From contig CM071589.1 of the NCBI GenBank assembly GCA_036429605.1, positions 2,170,001-2,234,000 of the forward strand: a stretch of 64,000 nucleotides of DNA, read 5' to 3'. Origin of the DNA: Cladobotryum mycophilum. Taxonomy: Eukaryota; Ascomycota; Sordariomycetes; Hypocreales; Hypocreaceae. The first letter of the stretch is position 1, and the number at the start of each line of letters is the position of its first letter. Below the pieces are notes generated by a model. It was not told where the DNA came from and searched no databases. It was given only the letters and a program-made list of their open reading frames with translations. The translations under genes and the position numbers were made by a program. Positions 1-10,580 of this stretch are shown one piece after another.

Positions 1-1739
1 CAACAAAAAGTATAGAGCGCCCATTTTGTCGGCTTTCTCAGTGCTTTTCCGAGGAGATGAGTGAACAAAGGTTGGATGGAGGAGGGGTGATATAGAGAGC
101 TTTGGCCAGCTTTCAACAGGGATCCAGGTAAGAGATCAGATTCGAACTTGAAAAGATGAAGTATGATAGAAACACAGCGCAGAGAAGCGGAAAAGAAGGA
201 TGTTGAGGGAGAAAAGGAGCGTCCAATGTTAGATTGGTTTCTTTTGTGGATGTCATGGAAATATCATCGCCCGGGGAAGGAACGGGATTCGATTCGATCC
301 TGGATCCCTTAGTCCTTCCCTTGCTTAAGATGCAATACGAATACGGATGGGGAAAATGGGGGCGCTGTTGGCAAGAGCGAACTCCACAGGGGCTTGCAAA
401 GCTCTGAAATTTGCAATCTTTATTCGCTGGATTCAAAATGGTTCAAGACTCGGAAATGGGCCCGGGAGTCCAAGATCAGTTTAGTTGGTTTTATTTATTG
501 TATTTTATGTTATTTTATTTTTCTTGTTTTTTCTCCTTTCTTCATTCTTGGAAGCTGGCACAGCCAAGTTATTATTATTGTTTTGTCCTCTTTTTGTGCG
601 ACTGACTTGTAAAACTGATAAAACAATTTGTTATAGGTACTAGAGGTATGAGGTAGAGGTACGGAGTACTCCATGTACCAAAGAGTACTTCTGACTCCTA
701 TTCATGATGATACAATCGAGATTGGTTGGCAAAAATCCTTCCAGGCTGTTTTTGTTTTAAATTAAGCGAATGGATAGGCTCTACCCGTAGACCGCTGCGG
801 GCGGTGTGAACACAGACTGCTGTTACTGGAGAACTGAATCACTCCTTTTTTTTTCTTTTCTTACAAGTAAAAAAAAAGAGCTCAGTCCCATGTCCAGCTA
901 CCTCCATATCAAGCCTCTTGTCCACGAATCAAGATCCCATAATGTGATAAATTTTAAGCTGACCACGCCAAGCATCATCATGCTGAATCTGCGTAACAGA
1001 CAGCAGCCACTGATAGAATTTTCTCGGTGACGTTAAGGTGGAGAATTGCCAAGTACTTGTAGTAGCAAGAACAGGTAGGAGGTAGTACTACAGATGACTG
1101 TGCTTCCGTGTCCCCTTATCTACAACCGGGTATGAATGGATGCAACACTGCAGTGACCCATGATACCTTGGTCTAAGACTCGGGGTCCAGACTACTAGGT
1201 ACTTATGGCATGTCTCTTATAACGAGGTAAAGATTTATAGCCATATCGCCAACACTTCAAGGCTGCCAAAAAAAAAAAAAAAAAAAAAAACTACCAAGTA
1301 CCAGAACCAAGTAAGTCACATATGTCCAACTTCAAGTGCGGTGAATTAGAAAGCCGCAACTATAGGGTGAATATACACGCAATGCTGGTCATATATGACA
1401 TGTCAGCATCCAATATCTACGATCAGAAAACAAATCGATTGATTACCTCATTGCCATGTTTGGTTGAGTAAGACAGAAATCAGAATGTGCTGAGCCTCTA
1501 CTCATCGTTCCCGCCTGCGTCTTGAGAACTGGCAAGAACTACCTACTAGGTAGTACATCGACGATGGCAAGTACGAGTATTCGAGTTCTTGCCTGGATAC
1601 CACAGGAATCACTCAGAATGTGTCCTTTTTCCCCCTCATTGCTTGCTCGCTTGTGCTTCATTCTCTCTCCATCTCCTCTACAATTCCCAGGACGAAGCTC
1701 ACAAATCCTCTCGTCTCTGAACAATCGCATGGGAGGATA
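1..1739. other. Intergenic, no supported gene
   Basis: No open frame here has a recognisable product, splice structure or codon pattern. The stretch holds a TACGGAGTA motif at 660-668 that recurs elsewhere in the window, and a run of about 26 A at 1266-1291. The last 200 bases before the reductase start are CT-rich, as is common just upstream of fungal genes. Confidence 0.6.
1266..1291. repeat. Poly(A) tract
   Basis: An uninterrupted run of about 26 adenines. It could be a simple slippage tract or the tail of an old retrotransposed fragment. I found no flanking direct repeat that would support the second reading. Confidence 0.8.
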
Positions 1740-2709
1740 ATGGGGTCCATCGGCGAAACTCCAGCTAATATTGGCAAGAAACCTCGTTTCCTCATCTGGG
1801 GGGCCAAAGGTTGGATTGCCGGACACTTGAAGCAACTCCTAGAACAACAAGACAAAGAAGTCTTTATGACTGCTACTCGCTTGGAGGACCGTTCTGGGGT
1901 GGTTCAAGCTCTTCTTACTATCAAGCCAACGCATGTCATCAATGCCGCCGGCTGCACTGGCAGGCCAAACGTTGACTGGTGTGAGGATAACAAAGCCCAA
2001 ACAGTGCGGTCCAATGTCATTGGAACACTCAACCTGGCAGATGTCTGCTACATGTATGGTATTCATTGTACCGTTCTTGCTACTGGATGCATCTACCAGT
2101 ACGACGAAGCCCACCCCATTGGAGGTGCTGCCTACAGCGAAGAAGACCGCCCGAATTTCGAGGGAAGCTTTTACTCTTTGACCAAGGCTCACGTCGAACC
2201 TGTAAGTCGGGAATACAAGAACGTTGCAGGGAGCTCGCATGGCTAACTTACTACGAAAGGTGTTGAAGAGCTATCCCAACTGCCTGATACTTCGTCTCCG
2301 CATGCCTGTGAGCGACGACCTCCATTCTCGAAACTTTGTCACAAAGATTCTTGGTTACGAGCGTGTAGTCAACATCCCAAACAGCAACACAATTCTGCAC
2401 GACCTTCTTCCTGCAGTTATTCTTCTTGCTGAACACAAGTCCACTGGGGTGTATAATTTTACTAACCCTGGCGCGATATCCCACAATGAGGTTCTCACAC
2501 TTTTCAAAGAAATCGTTCGACCTGAACTGACTTGGGAGAACTTTGACTTGGAAGAGCAAGCCAAAGTGATCAAAGCAGAACGCAGCAATTGCACCCTTGA
2601 TGCTACCAAATTGGTGACCAGGCTGGAGGAGTATGGTTGCCATGTTCCTGAGATTCATGAGGCATACAAGAAATGCTTCAAACGCATGAAAGCGGCCGGT
2701 ATTCAATGA
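1740..2709 (+). CDS. NAD(P)-dependent nucleotide-sugar epimerase/reductase (UDP-rhamnose pathway type)
   Basis: Two exons, 1740-2201 and 2260-2709, with a 58-nt GTAAGT...AAAG intron in phase 0 containing a GCTAAC branch site; 303 aa. The protein closely resembles the C-terminal half of plant RHM and NRS/ER proteins, and fungal UDP-4-keto-6-deoxyglucose 3,5-epimerase/4-reductases. Visible landmarks are the Rossmann glycine motif GAKGWIAG (residues 21-28), the segment TGRPNVDWCE, and the SDR catalytic pair Tyr145-x-x-x-Lys149 in FYSLTK. Family knowledge predicts cytosolic conversion of the 4-keto-6-deoxy intermediate to UDP-rhamnose; the partner 4,6-dehydratase is not in this window. I chose the ATG at 1740 because family homology begins about 15 residues after it. 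An in-frame open stretch continues upstream from about 1620 but looks like 5' UTR. Confidence 0.9.
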
Positions 2710-3531
2710 AGATTGGTCATTTGATGGTGGTCTTTAGTCTGGGGCATGATGGGGAGTTGATGGTATGGTTATGTTTAGAAACGTCTGGTCGAGACAAATG
2801 GCTTTGTTAGGTATCTGAAGAATGGCTGCGAGGTATTATGTGGAAGAACATGGAAGAATTTCCCCCCAAAAAAATAACAGTATAAGTCATAACTAATAGG
2901 TTAACTATATTGGTGGTGTTCCTTATCGGAATCATGACAAGTGCATGTTCCCCATTCTAAGCCTCACGGAGAGATTTGTCTTTTCCACGTGAAGGACATC
3001 AGAGATTTGTCTAGGGTACGTTGGGTGACTGAAGAGGGAAAAAATTCAGGGTTCCCCTCCTTTTCTCAAAATTTGTTTATAGTGGTGGCTCTAAAAATCA
3101 ATGATAGCGTGGGCTGCCGCTGCTCAATAGAGGATCCGATACCTGGAGCACAAGTAACTTTTTAGGTCTTGTAGGCGGCACTGCCCCGCCATTACGTAGC
3201 GGTAGAACAACCTGGAACTTGGACACTAATAAAAGATTAGGTGGGCAAATTTCGGCGGGTGGGTTGGCGGAGTGAACAAGGTGAGCAGCGAAGTGAGATG
3301 TCTCTCTTTATTAAAACTGCCGCACATGCTAATCCCATCCCACCACATATTAAACTGATGTTCAGTTTTTGTTGATTAATACTTGTACACACCACACCAG
3401 GTGAATAGCGGGACAAAGAAGAAGACACGCAGTCTTCACTTCTGCCACCTCGAAGCATCATATTCAGGGCAATCTATTTCCTTTAGACATCCTTTTCAAA
3501 CGCTTCGCATCTTAAGATTCAAACGCCCACC
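2710..3531. other. Intergenic spacer
   Basis: Spacer between the reductase 3' end and the DnaJ gene start. I see no coding signal. It should contain the reductase terminator and the promoter of the DnaJ gene, but no unmistakable TATA box stands out. Confidence 0.6.
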
Positions 3532-5276
3532 ATGGTCGTGGATACGGCCTACTATGATACCCTCGGCGTCTCGCCGCAGGCGACTGAACTGGAGATCAAG
3601 AAGGCCTACCGCAAGATGGCCATTATCCACCATCCAGGTATGCAGACTGGCGCGGCATCTATTCCCACTGTCGCTCCCATAGAACTCAGCGAGGACCTTG
3701 TCAGACTGACACGCGCCTTTGCTAGATAAAAACCCCAACGATCCAACCGCCCACGAAAAGTTCCAGGCGATAGGAGAGGCCTACCAGGTGCTTTCCGACA
3801 CAGAATTGCGAAAAGCCTACGACAAGTATGGAAAGGACCAGGCTAAACCTTCAGAGGGCTTCGCCGACCCAGTCGAGTTCTTCTCGGCCATCTTTGGTGG
3901 CGAGGTGTTTGTCGACTGGATTGGTGAAATTAGTCTGATGAAGGACTTGGCCGCCACTATGGATATTACAATGGGAGATGAGGAAATCGAGCACGAAACA
4001 CCCGAGGAAGAGGATTTCTCAGGGACCGACGAGGCTCTGAAGGCGAGTATGAAGGAGGAGGAGGCACGCGCTGGCTCAACGTCGGCAGCGGCTGGAGCTG
4101 CTGCTCCTGCAGCAGCACCACCCCCACCAGCATCACCATCTCCACCACCACCACCACCACCGCGAACGACCGTTGTGGATGAAGAAGGAAAGTCTGTCTT
4201 TGAAGGCGTTTCCGGCCCCACACCACCTCCGCGCTCCGAGGCTACTTCCCCAGCCCCATCTTCCGGATCACGAAGCCGGACGCAGATTCCCCTTAGACCC
4301 GCTCTGACAGATAAGGCCCACGATGAGATGGAGAAGGAGAAGGATTCCTCAGAGGATGATGGCAAGGGCAAAGGACGAAAGAAGAGCGGAATCAGCAAGG
4401 AGCAGCGAGAGAAGCTGGCGGCTTATGAGAAGGAGCGCGCTCGGATCCGACAGGAGCGTGTTGATACCCTTGCGCGCAAGTTGCTCGACAGACTGAGCGT
4501 GTGGACCGAGACGGATAAGGGTCTCGATGTGACCAAGGCGTTCCAGGAAAAGATGCGTCTTGAAGTTGAGAACCTCAAGATGGAGTCCTTCGGCATCGAC
4601 ATCCTGCACGCCATTGGCCAAACCTACGTCTCCAAGGCATCTACACTGTTGCGCAGTCAAAAATTCCTTGGTCTGGGCGGTTTCTTTAGCAAGCTGCGCG
4701 ACAAGGGCACGCTCGTCAAGGACACATGGAACACCATCAGCAGCGCCATCGATGCGCAGCAAACCGTCGAGGACATGGCCAAGATGGAGGAGCGCGGGGG
4801 CGAAGACTGGACGGACGAGAAGCGCTTGGAGTACGAGCGCCGTGTTACGGGAAAGATCCTCACGGCCGCGTGGAAGGGCAGCAGATTCGAGATTCAAGGT
4901 GTTTTGCGCGATGTCTGTGATGCTATTCTGAACGACAAGAAAGCCTCGCTGTCGAAGCGGTTAGAGCGAGCGCAGGCACTTGTCCTGATAGGCGATATTT
5001 TCGTCAAGGTGCGTTTTTTTATATATATATATCTCGCCGCCGTCTTCTCACACGAACAAACTTTGGGGGGTTTCAAATACTGACTTTGGGCATCAGGCTG
5101 AGCGATCACCCGAGGAAGAAGGCGATTACCTCCTCTTCGAGCAACTTGTCGCTGAGGCGGCCATGAAGAAGGACAAGAACGAAGAGCACAAGCACAAGAA
5201 GGACAAGAAGCATCGGGACAAGACCGCAGAGGAGATCGCCCAGGATGTCCCCAATGTACCCAAGCCTGAGATTTGA
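3532..5276 (+). CDS. DnaJ (Hsp40) co-chaperone with C-terminal X domain, Caj1/Djp1-like
   Basis: Three exons, 3532-3637, 3726-5008 and 5097-5276, give 522 aa. The J domain is N-terminal (about residues 5-72), with HPD at residues 34-36; the first intron splits the Asp36 codon. Then come an acidic segment, a low-complexity Ala/Pro stretch around residues 165-195 (seven prolines in a row), a basic/acidic linker, and a long helical C-terminal domain of the DnaJ-X type. The tail is Lys-rich (KKDKKHRDK). In yeast this architecture belongs to Caj1 and Djp1, which stimulate Hsp70 and help in membrane quality control and peroxisomal protein import. That role is inferred here. The first intron has a CTGAC branch; the second begins GTGCGT and contains a T/TA-rich tract. 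The frame is intact throughout. Confidence 0.9.
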
Positions 5277-6581
5277 ACAATGGGGGCTTGTTAATATGAA
5301 GGAATTTGAAGTTCCCCCCTTTACAAGCACATTCACACCAAAAAAAATGAACAAAAAATGGATGAAGGAAAAGGGATTCACATAGGCCCCCCCCCTTATC
5401 AACCAACCAAACCTTTTGTTATACAGAAAGCAAGCAAACAAACATGTCGGATAGAGAGCCACTGGAGCACATAGAGTACACAACCCCCTTACCCCCCCCC
5501 CCCTTTTTTTTTTTTACACTTTGTTTATTCTGTCTTTTTTTTTAACTCGATATTCCCCGCTCTACTCTTGATTCTGGCCCCCATAGGTAGTAGGTAGCAG
5601 AAATGTTTTTTTTGAGGGGCTTTTCTGAATTGCTCGGAAAACATGGTGTAGCTATATTGCGTTTTTTAATCAACAAGAACCAGAAAAAAAAACACATCAT
5701 AACCCATAAAACACAAGCTTCATCCTGCTTTCTTCTTTCTCTCTCTCTAAGAATCCTTGCATCCTCATCGCCGTCTACATTCTACCCGTATACAGAGCAA
5801 TGTGATCCCATTTCCCACTCCCTCAGTTCCCCCTCCTTCCCCGCCAACCAACATCTCCATGCCTACAAAGAAAAAAAAAGGCCCCAACCCAAGTTGATAT
5901 AACGTATATATGTGTTTGTTTCGAATTTCTTTCTTAATTCTTTCCTTCTCTTGTTTCTTTGTTTGTTCCTCGTCGCCCGTATTCCTCTACTACTTTCTCC
6001 CCCCTTTGTCTCTGCTTGCCTCTGCGGGTATCTTACACACACGTCATATAAAAGAACGACAAGAAAATGAAGAAAAAATGAAAATAAGGAGGCACATAAC
6101 GCGCGAAAACTTAAGAATGATGAACAACGATAATTCGTAGAGAAAGACTTCCAGGTCCTAACGAGGGTATCTTTTTCATTGTAGAAGACGTTCATCATAT
6201 AAAGGACTGTCGAGAAGGGAGATTGGTCGATAAGATATAATCTGACAGTTTGGCATCATCGCTATGTGAAAAAAAAATTGAAAAAAGTCAAACGCAGAAA
6301 AAAAAGAAGTCGTAAATGGGCGTATAACTAGATACGCCTCGATGAATCCAAATGAGCGCCATGTATCCCAGATATTCAAGGTGCGTCCTGCACGAGTGTA
6401 TATTGATTGATATAAGGAGACAACAGCAATGGAAAAAAACAAACTTTCCATGAGTGGTGATGCTGAAAGTTAATACACGGCAACCGGGCCGCAAATGTGG
6501 TCGCGTTGTTTAAAATGTGGTGGCACAGGTTCAGACAAGCAGTATAGAGAGGAATAGGCAGCAGGGAACGGACAAGATGGA
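5277..6581. other. Convergent intergenic region
   Basis: This lies between the 3' ends of the DnaJ gene (+) and the coiled-coil gene (-), so it should hold two terminators. It contains a C-run followed by a T-run at about 5491-5514 and other homopolymers. I see no gene in it. Confidence 0.6.
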
Positions 6582-8846
6582 TTAGCTACTGTCAACGGGC
6601 AGCTCAATACCACTATCACGATCCTGAGGCCCCTTTACCCAAGGTTCCACAGCCACAGACTCGACATCAGAGTCAATGTTGGTCAGTGTTTCATCTGCGT
6701 GATGGGAAGTGTCATCGTCTTCTTCATCTGATGGAGCAAGGACGCGGCCGCCATAGCCAAACTGGACATCAGAGACCCTGACTTGGTATGCTAGAGCCTT
6801 CTGGCCTTCCTTGATGAGCTCTTCGGTCCAGTTAAGGCATCGCTTCAAGCTCTGATTCATCTTTTGGCTGTCAAGCAGCAGCTCCTTGTGCTTGGAAAGG
6901 TCGAGTTGAAGACGGCGTTCGTCTCGCTTGTGAAGCTTCGAGTCATCCGATTGTGAGCCAGAAGCGGATGCGGTGCTAGAAGAATCTTCACTCATAAAGG
7001 AATCTTCTTCTTCCTCGTCCTCGTCCTCCTCATCGGTCTCACCATCTACTGTTGGCGCCACAGATTCTTCCTCGCTGAGATCAGAGAGATCAGTAGGAGC
7101 TTCCGATACAGCCACAGAAGCAACACGACCGGTGGCAGTAGAGTCCAGAGGCAATTTTCCAGCCCTGGACAAGCGGCGGAACCGACGCAGTTCGGCAGTC
7201 TGTTTCCGTAGTTGCCTCTCAAGAGTCTTGTTTATGGCCTCGAGAGAGGTATTTCTGATCTCAAGATCCTGAACCTTGCGTTCCCGACGGGCGCTAAGAA
7301 CATAATCACTGATGGGTTCTTTGGATTGGGATGACTTGGATGGACTGTAGGAATCCTTTTGAGAATCGTCGTCATCACTATTTTCCTCATCGTCGTCCTC
7401 ATCGTCGTCGTCGTCGTCATCATCATCCTCATCTTCATTGCTATCTTCATCGTCGTCTTCTTCGCTCTCTTCTTCTTCTTCTTCCTCCAAGTCATCGGCC
7501 ATCTGCAATAGCGATGCCATAGTTATGGGAGGAGCAGAGCCAGGGGTCAGGGGCGGTGATGTCAACTCTGATGGAACCACAGTGGGCATGATGAACTTGG
7601 TAGCATTGAAAGCATCCATCGTAGGTACGCTGCCTGTTCTGGCATGACTCTTGGCCACCTTGGGCGGCGCATCTATGCTGACCCGCCTCTTTACTGGGTT
7701 TGTCGCAGTCGCTACCACCGGGGGCGAGTATAGTTGAGTTCGGCTGGGAGAGTTTGGCAGCACAATGCTGTTCCGATGGGGTTGTGGGGTGTTGGCCGAT
7801 TGACCCTTGACGGGCGATTCCGGCCGCGAAAAAGCCGGGGTGCCATAGCCCGGTGTTGAATTGCTGGTACTTGGGCGCACGGGAGCCATTCTGGATGTAG
7901 TAGATGCGCTGGAACCGGATCCCGAGCTTGGAATTGCCGCCAGCGGTGGCCTGGAAGAAGTTGAACTTGTGGAGGGTTCTGGTGTGCCATTGGCGTAGAA
8001 GAACTTTGTCGCGGCGCCTTCTGGAGTTGGACCTAATGCCGGGGCGCTGGTTGGGTTTGCAGGAGGGTTCGCAGTTCGCTTGGTCGAGGGAGGCGCTTCG
8101 CTAGCATAGAAGAATGTTGATGCGGGCTTTTGTTGTACGGAGACGGCCTTTGGCTTTACTTCGCTGGCGTAAAAGAATTTGGTTGAATCATTTCTGGAAT
8201 CGCTTGATGATTCGCCCAAGCTTTGCCTGGACGAGCCATGGCTCTCGGTGCGTACCAAAGGGGGCATGCCCAGTGGTCGGCCTGGATTGTTGTCCCATGA
8301 GTCGCTCAATCTGTCGAGGTTCGGGGTGCCGCTTGGGGTGGTGCTCGTGCTGTTGCCTCGGCTCTGTCGGGGACCAGAGCGAGGCGTGATGCTGCTCACG
8401 TAGGCGACGGGAACAAGAGGGTCGTCCTTGAAAGACTTGCCCAGCGGTGTATATCCCTGGGGAGGCTTGACGGCGACCTTTGGGGTCAGGGGCGGTCGGT
8501 TGATTGACTTTGCAGCCGAGGCGCTCAGCTGGGGCTGGCGGTGTTTCTCGCTGGGAGGCATGTTGGAAGCGTTCTTGATGGCAGAACGCGTTGTTGGGGT
8601 CAGGGAAAGGACATGTTGGTTTATATCTCGAGGGCGGAGAGGTTGTGGTTGTGGCGTCGCGACGTCAGCACGGATGAGGGGCCGCTTCGTGCCTGACGGT
8701 GACTCCGATAGATTTAGCGATGATGAGGTCGGAGGAGAATTCTTCTTTGATCTCGTTGATGCGGCTCTCCTTGGGACGACGGTATTGATGGCGAGAGGGC
8801 TAACGAGGGGATCACTGTTATCGGTGTATGGATTGACTGAACGCAT
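6582..8846 (-). CDS. Acidic, Ser-rich coiled-coil protein with three FFYA motifs, function unknown
   Basis: A single-exon 754-aa protein that I do not recognise. The N-terminal third is disordered, rich in Ser, Pro and Thr, and has several SP/TP sites. Three spaced copies of a (K/T)FFYA(S/N) motif lie at roughly residues 220-290. A long Asp/Glu run covers about residues 449-495, followed by a predicted coiled coil (about 520-560, around RNTSLEAINKTLERQLRKQ). A second acidic patch lies near 605-640, then a second helical segment (about 650-700, around HKELLLDSQKMNQSLKRCL). The C-terminus ends in an acidic, Ser-containing tail. The repeated aromatic motifs in a disordered region could be docking peptides for a partner, but that is inference. 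The start codon at 8846 is the first ATG of a long clean frame. Confidence 0.8.
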   Translation of the reverse strand: MRSVNPYTDNSDPLVSPLAINTVVPRRAASTRSKKNSPPTSSSLNLSESPSGTKRPLIRADVATPQPQPLRPRDINQHVLSLTPTTRSAIKNASNMPPSEKHRQPQLSASAAKSINRPPLTPKVAVKPPQGYTPLGKSFKDDPLVPVAYVSSITPRSGPRQSRGNSTSTTPSGTPNLDRLSDSWDNNPGRPLGMPPLVRTESHGSSRQSLGESSSDSRNDSTKFFYASEVKPKAVSVQQKPASTFFYASEAPPSTKRTANPPANPTSAPALGPTPEGAATKFFYANGTPEPSTSSTSSRPPLAAIPSSGSGSSASTTSRMAPVRPSTSNSTPGYGTPAFSRPESPVKGQSANTPQPHRNSIVLPNSPSRTQLYSPPVVATATNPVKRRVSIDAPPKVAKSHARTGSVPTMDAFNATKFIMPTVVPSELTSPPLTPGSAPPITMASLLQMADDLEEEEEEESEEDDDEDSNEDEDDDDDDDDDEDDDEENSDDDDSQKDSYSPSKSSQSKEPISDYVLSARRERKVQDLEIRNTSLEAINKTLERQLRKQTAELRRFRRLSRAGKLPLDSTATGRVASVAVSEAPTDLSDLSEEESVAPTVDGETDEEDEDEEEEDSFMSEDSSSTASASGSQSDDSKLHKRDERRLQLDLSKHKELLLDSQKMNQSLKRCLNWTEELIKEGQKALAYQVRVSDVQFGYGGRVLAPSDEEDDDTSHHADETLTNIDSDVESVAVEPWVKGPQDRDSGIELPVDSS

Positions 8847-10288
8847 CTCAAGTTTAGACCAGTCCAGGTAAGGTAGGCGTAATACAGTGCCGTGTGCAGC
8901 AGCAGCAGCAGCAGCAGCAGTGGTGCAGTACGGTGCAGTGCAGTGTAGTGTAGTGCAGTGCGGTGCGGTAACAACCTCCAGCTACTACTAATAGGTGGTA
9001 GTGGTTGGGTAGTAGGTATAGTTGGTAGGTATCAGGTGGTCCTCCAGTCCAGTCCAAGCAAGCAAGCAAGTACCCGAAATGGAGTTGGGCGAGTCCAAGT
9101 TTACTCTGCCCCCCGGCTCCAGTGACTATTATTGGGCACCAAAGCCTCCGCCGGGAAGTCAGAAGGCAACTCCGTAGGTAAGGGTCAGTGTGGGAAAAAA
9201 AACAAAATTATTAGGGGGTTCAAAGTAAAAAAAATAAAAAAATAAGCAACACTGTAATGATGAAGAGAAGAGGGGCCAGATATTTTTTGGTTTGTTTTTG
9301 TTGGTGCCTAGGTAAATGTAGATTGATGGATAGATGGATAGGGCAGATATGAAATCATCCAGTGGTTTTGGCTCGGTCCCTTGCTTGATGCAATCGCTGC
9401 ACAGCACACAGTTTGACAAGTAGCACGCGAGCGAGGCGAGGCAATTGATGAATGGGAAGAGAGAGAGGGTAAGCAATGCGGAGCAAAAAAGATGGAGAGA
9501 GAGAGAGGGAGAGGGAGTGAGTGAGAGGGAAAGGGAAGCGTCCTGCAAGACACACTTCTCTGAACTTTGGGAACGTGAGAATGTCTCTCTGGCTGGCTGG
9601 CTGGCTGGCTGGCCTATGACCATGACCCTTTCTGGAGGGCCTTGCTCTTTATTTTTTTTTGCCCCCCGCAAAATCAAGGCGGTCAAGCATGCAGGAAGAG
9701 TCAGGCCAACCTGTAAGAAGTCATGGATTCAGGTTCTGTGAGCGATTGCGTGTGATTGTGATTATGTTAGTAGGGACCGAGAGAGGGGAGGGGGAGTGTC
9801 CTCTTTTTCACATGCATGAAGCTGCACACTATCGTCAAGTTAGCGAGGCATCGTTTCCTGTGCTTGCCCTGCATTCCCCTCCCTCTCTCCCTCCCTTCCT
9901 CCCCTTGCGATGACGGTCTCTGTCTCTGTCGCTGTCGCTGTCGCAGTCGCTGCCTCACACCATTGTACAAAGTACTCTGTACCTGTTACACAAGAATACA
10001 CATTGTTTATTGTTAATTATTTTTATTTACTTAGACAAGGCTGTGTGTGCGCGTGCGTGCATCGGCCACTTACTTTTGTACTACTTGTAGTACGAACGAT
10101 ACCAAACACTGAAACATGTCGAAGAAATACCTAATTAAGCGTTGGAACGCAATCCGTCCGCCCGCTTGCTTGCTTGCTTGCTTGGGCGCAACGCAACGCA
10201 TGGATCAGATGCCACCCATCATCCATCCTCTAATCCATCTGGATCCATGATTAATCCATGGTTGATCCAAGGGTTACCTAAACATTTC
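8847..10288. other. Intergenic, microsatellite-rich
   Basis: This is the upstream region of the coiled-coil gene, up to the Mutator element. No coding region is supported. It carries several short tandem repeats: GCA about 8896-8920, CTGG about 9589-9613, and GCTT about 10163-10184. Confidence 0.6.
8896..8920. repeat. (GCA)n microsatellite
   Basis: About eight GCA units lie some 50 bp upstream of the start codon of the coiled-coil gene, probably in its 5' UTR or promoter. Confidence 0.9.
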
Positions 10289-10297
10289 AACCCTGAG
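10289..10297. repeat. Target-site duplication, left copy (AACCCTGAG)
   Basis: This 9-bp sequence AACCCTGAG directly abuts the left end of the inverted-repeat element and is repeated exactly at 13279-13287. Nine bp is the typical duplication size for Mutator-superfamily insertions. Confidence 0.95.
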
Positions 10298-10494
10298 GGG
10301 AGCCCATAGAATCGCGCCTAGGCGTGATTCTAATACTCGCGCCTGGGCGTGAGTATTATGTCAGCATAGCCAACTAAAGTGGGTCCTAGCCAATCAAAGA
10401 GTTATATTTTATTCGGATCAGAATGAACTTAATCCCTTAATCCGTGGATTGAAAAGTGTATCTATAGCCTCGAGCAGCCTTAATCCGTGGATTA
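10298..10494. repeat. Left terminal inverted repeat of the MULE (197 bp)
   Basis: It matches the reverse complement of 13082-13278 over 197 bp with about eight differences, all transitions. In seven of them the left copy carries T or A where the right copy keeps C or G. It contains near-perfect palindromes at 10309-10330 and 10332-10357, and two copies of the palindromic ATCCGTGGAT. Confidence 0.95.
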
Positions 10495-10580
10495 AAAGAG
10501 GCTTCCTATTACAACAACTTTTACTCTTATAATAACTCTATTACTAATAATCTTACTTTATAATTCCTCTTACAAGATAA

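Noticed and set aside
1620..1739. Upstream extension of the reductase frame as a signal peptide (MSFFPLIACSLVLHS)
   Set aside because: The family is cytosolic and homology starts after the ATG at 1740; the extension reads like CT-rich 5' UTR.
3817..4398. Long minus-strand open frame opposite the DnaJ gene
   Set aside because: The plus strand carries the J-domain protein with correct introns; the minus frame is a mirror of its Ala/Pro/Glu-rich stretch.
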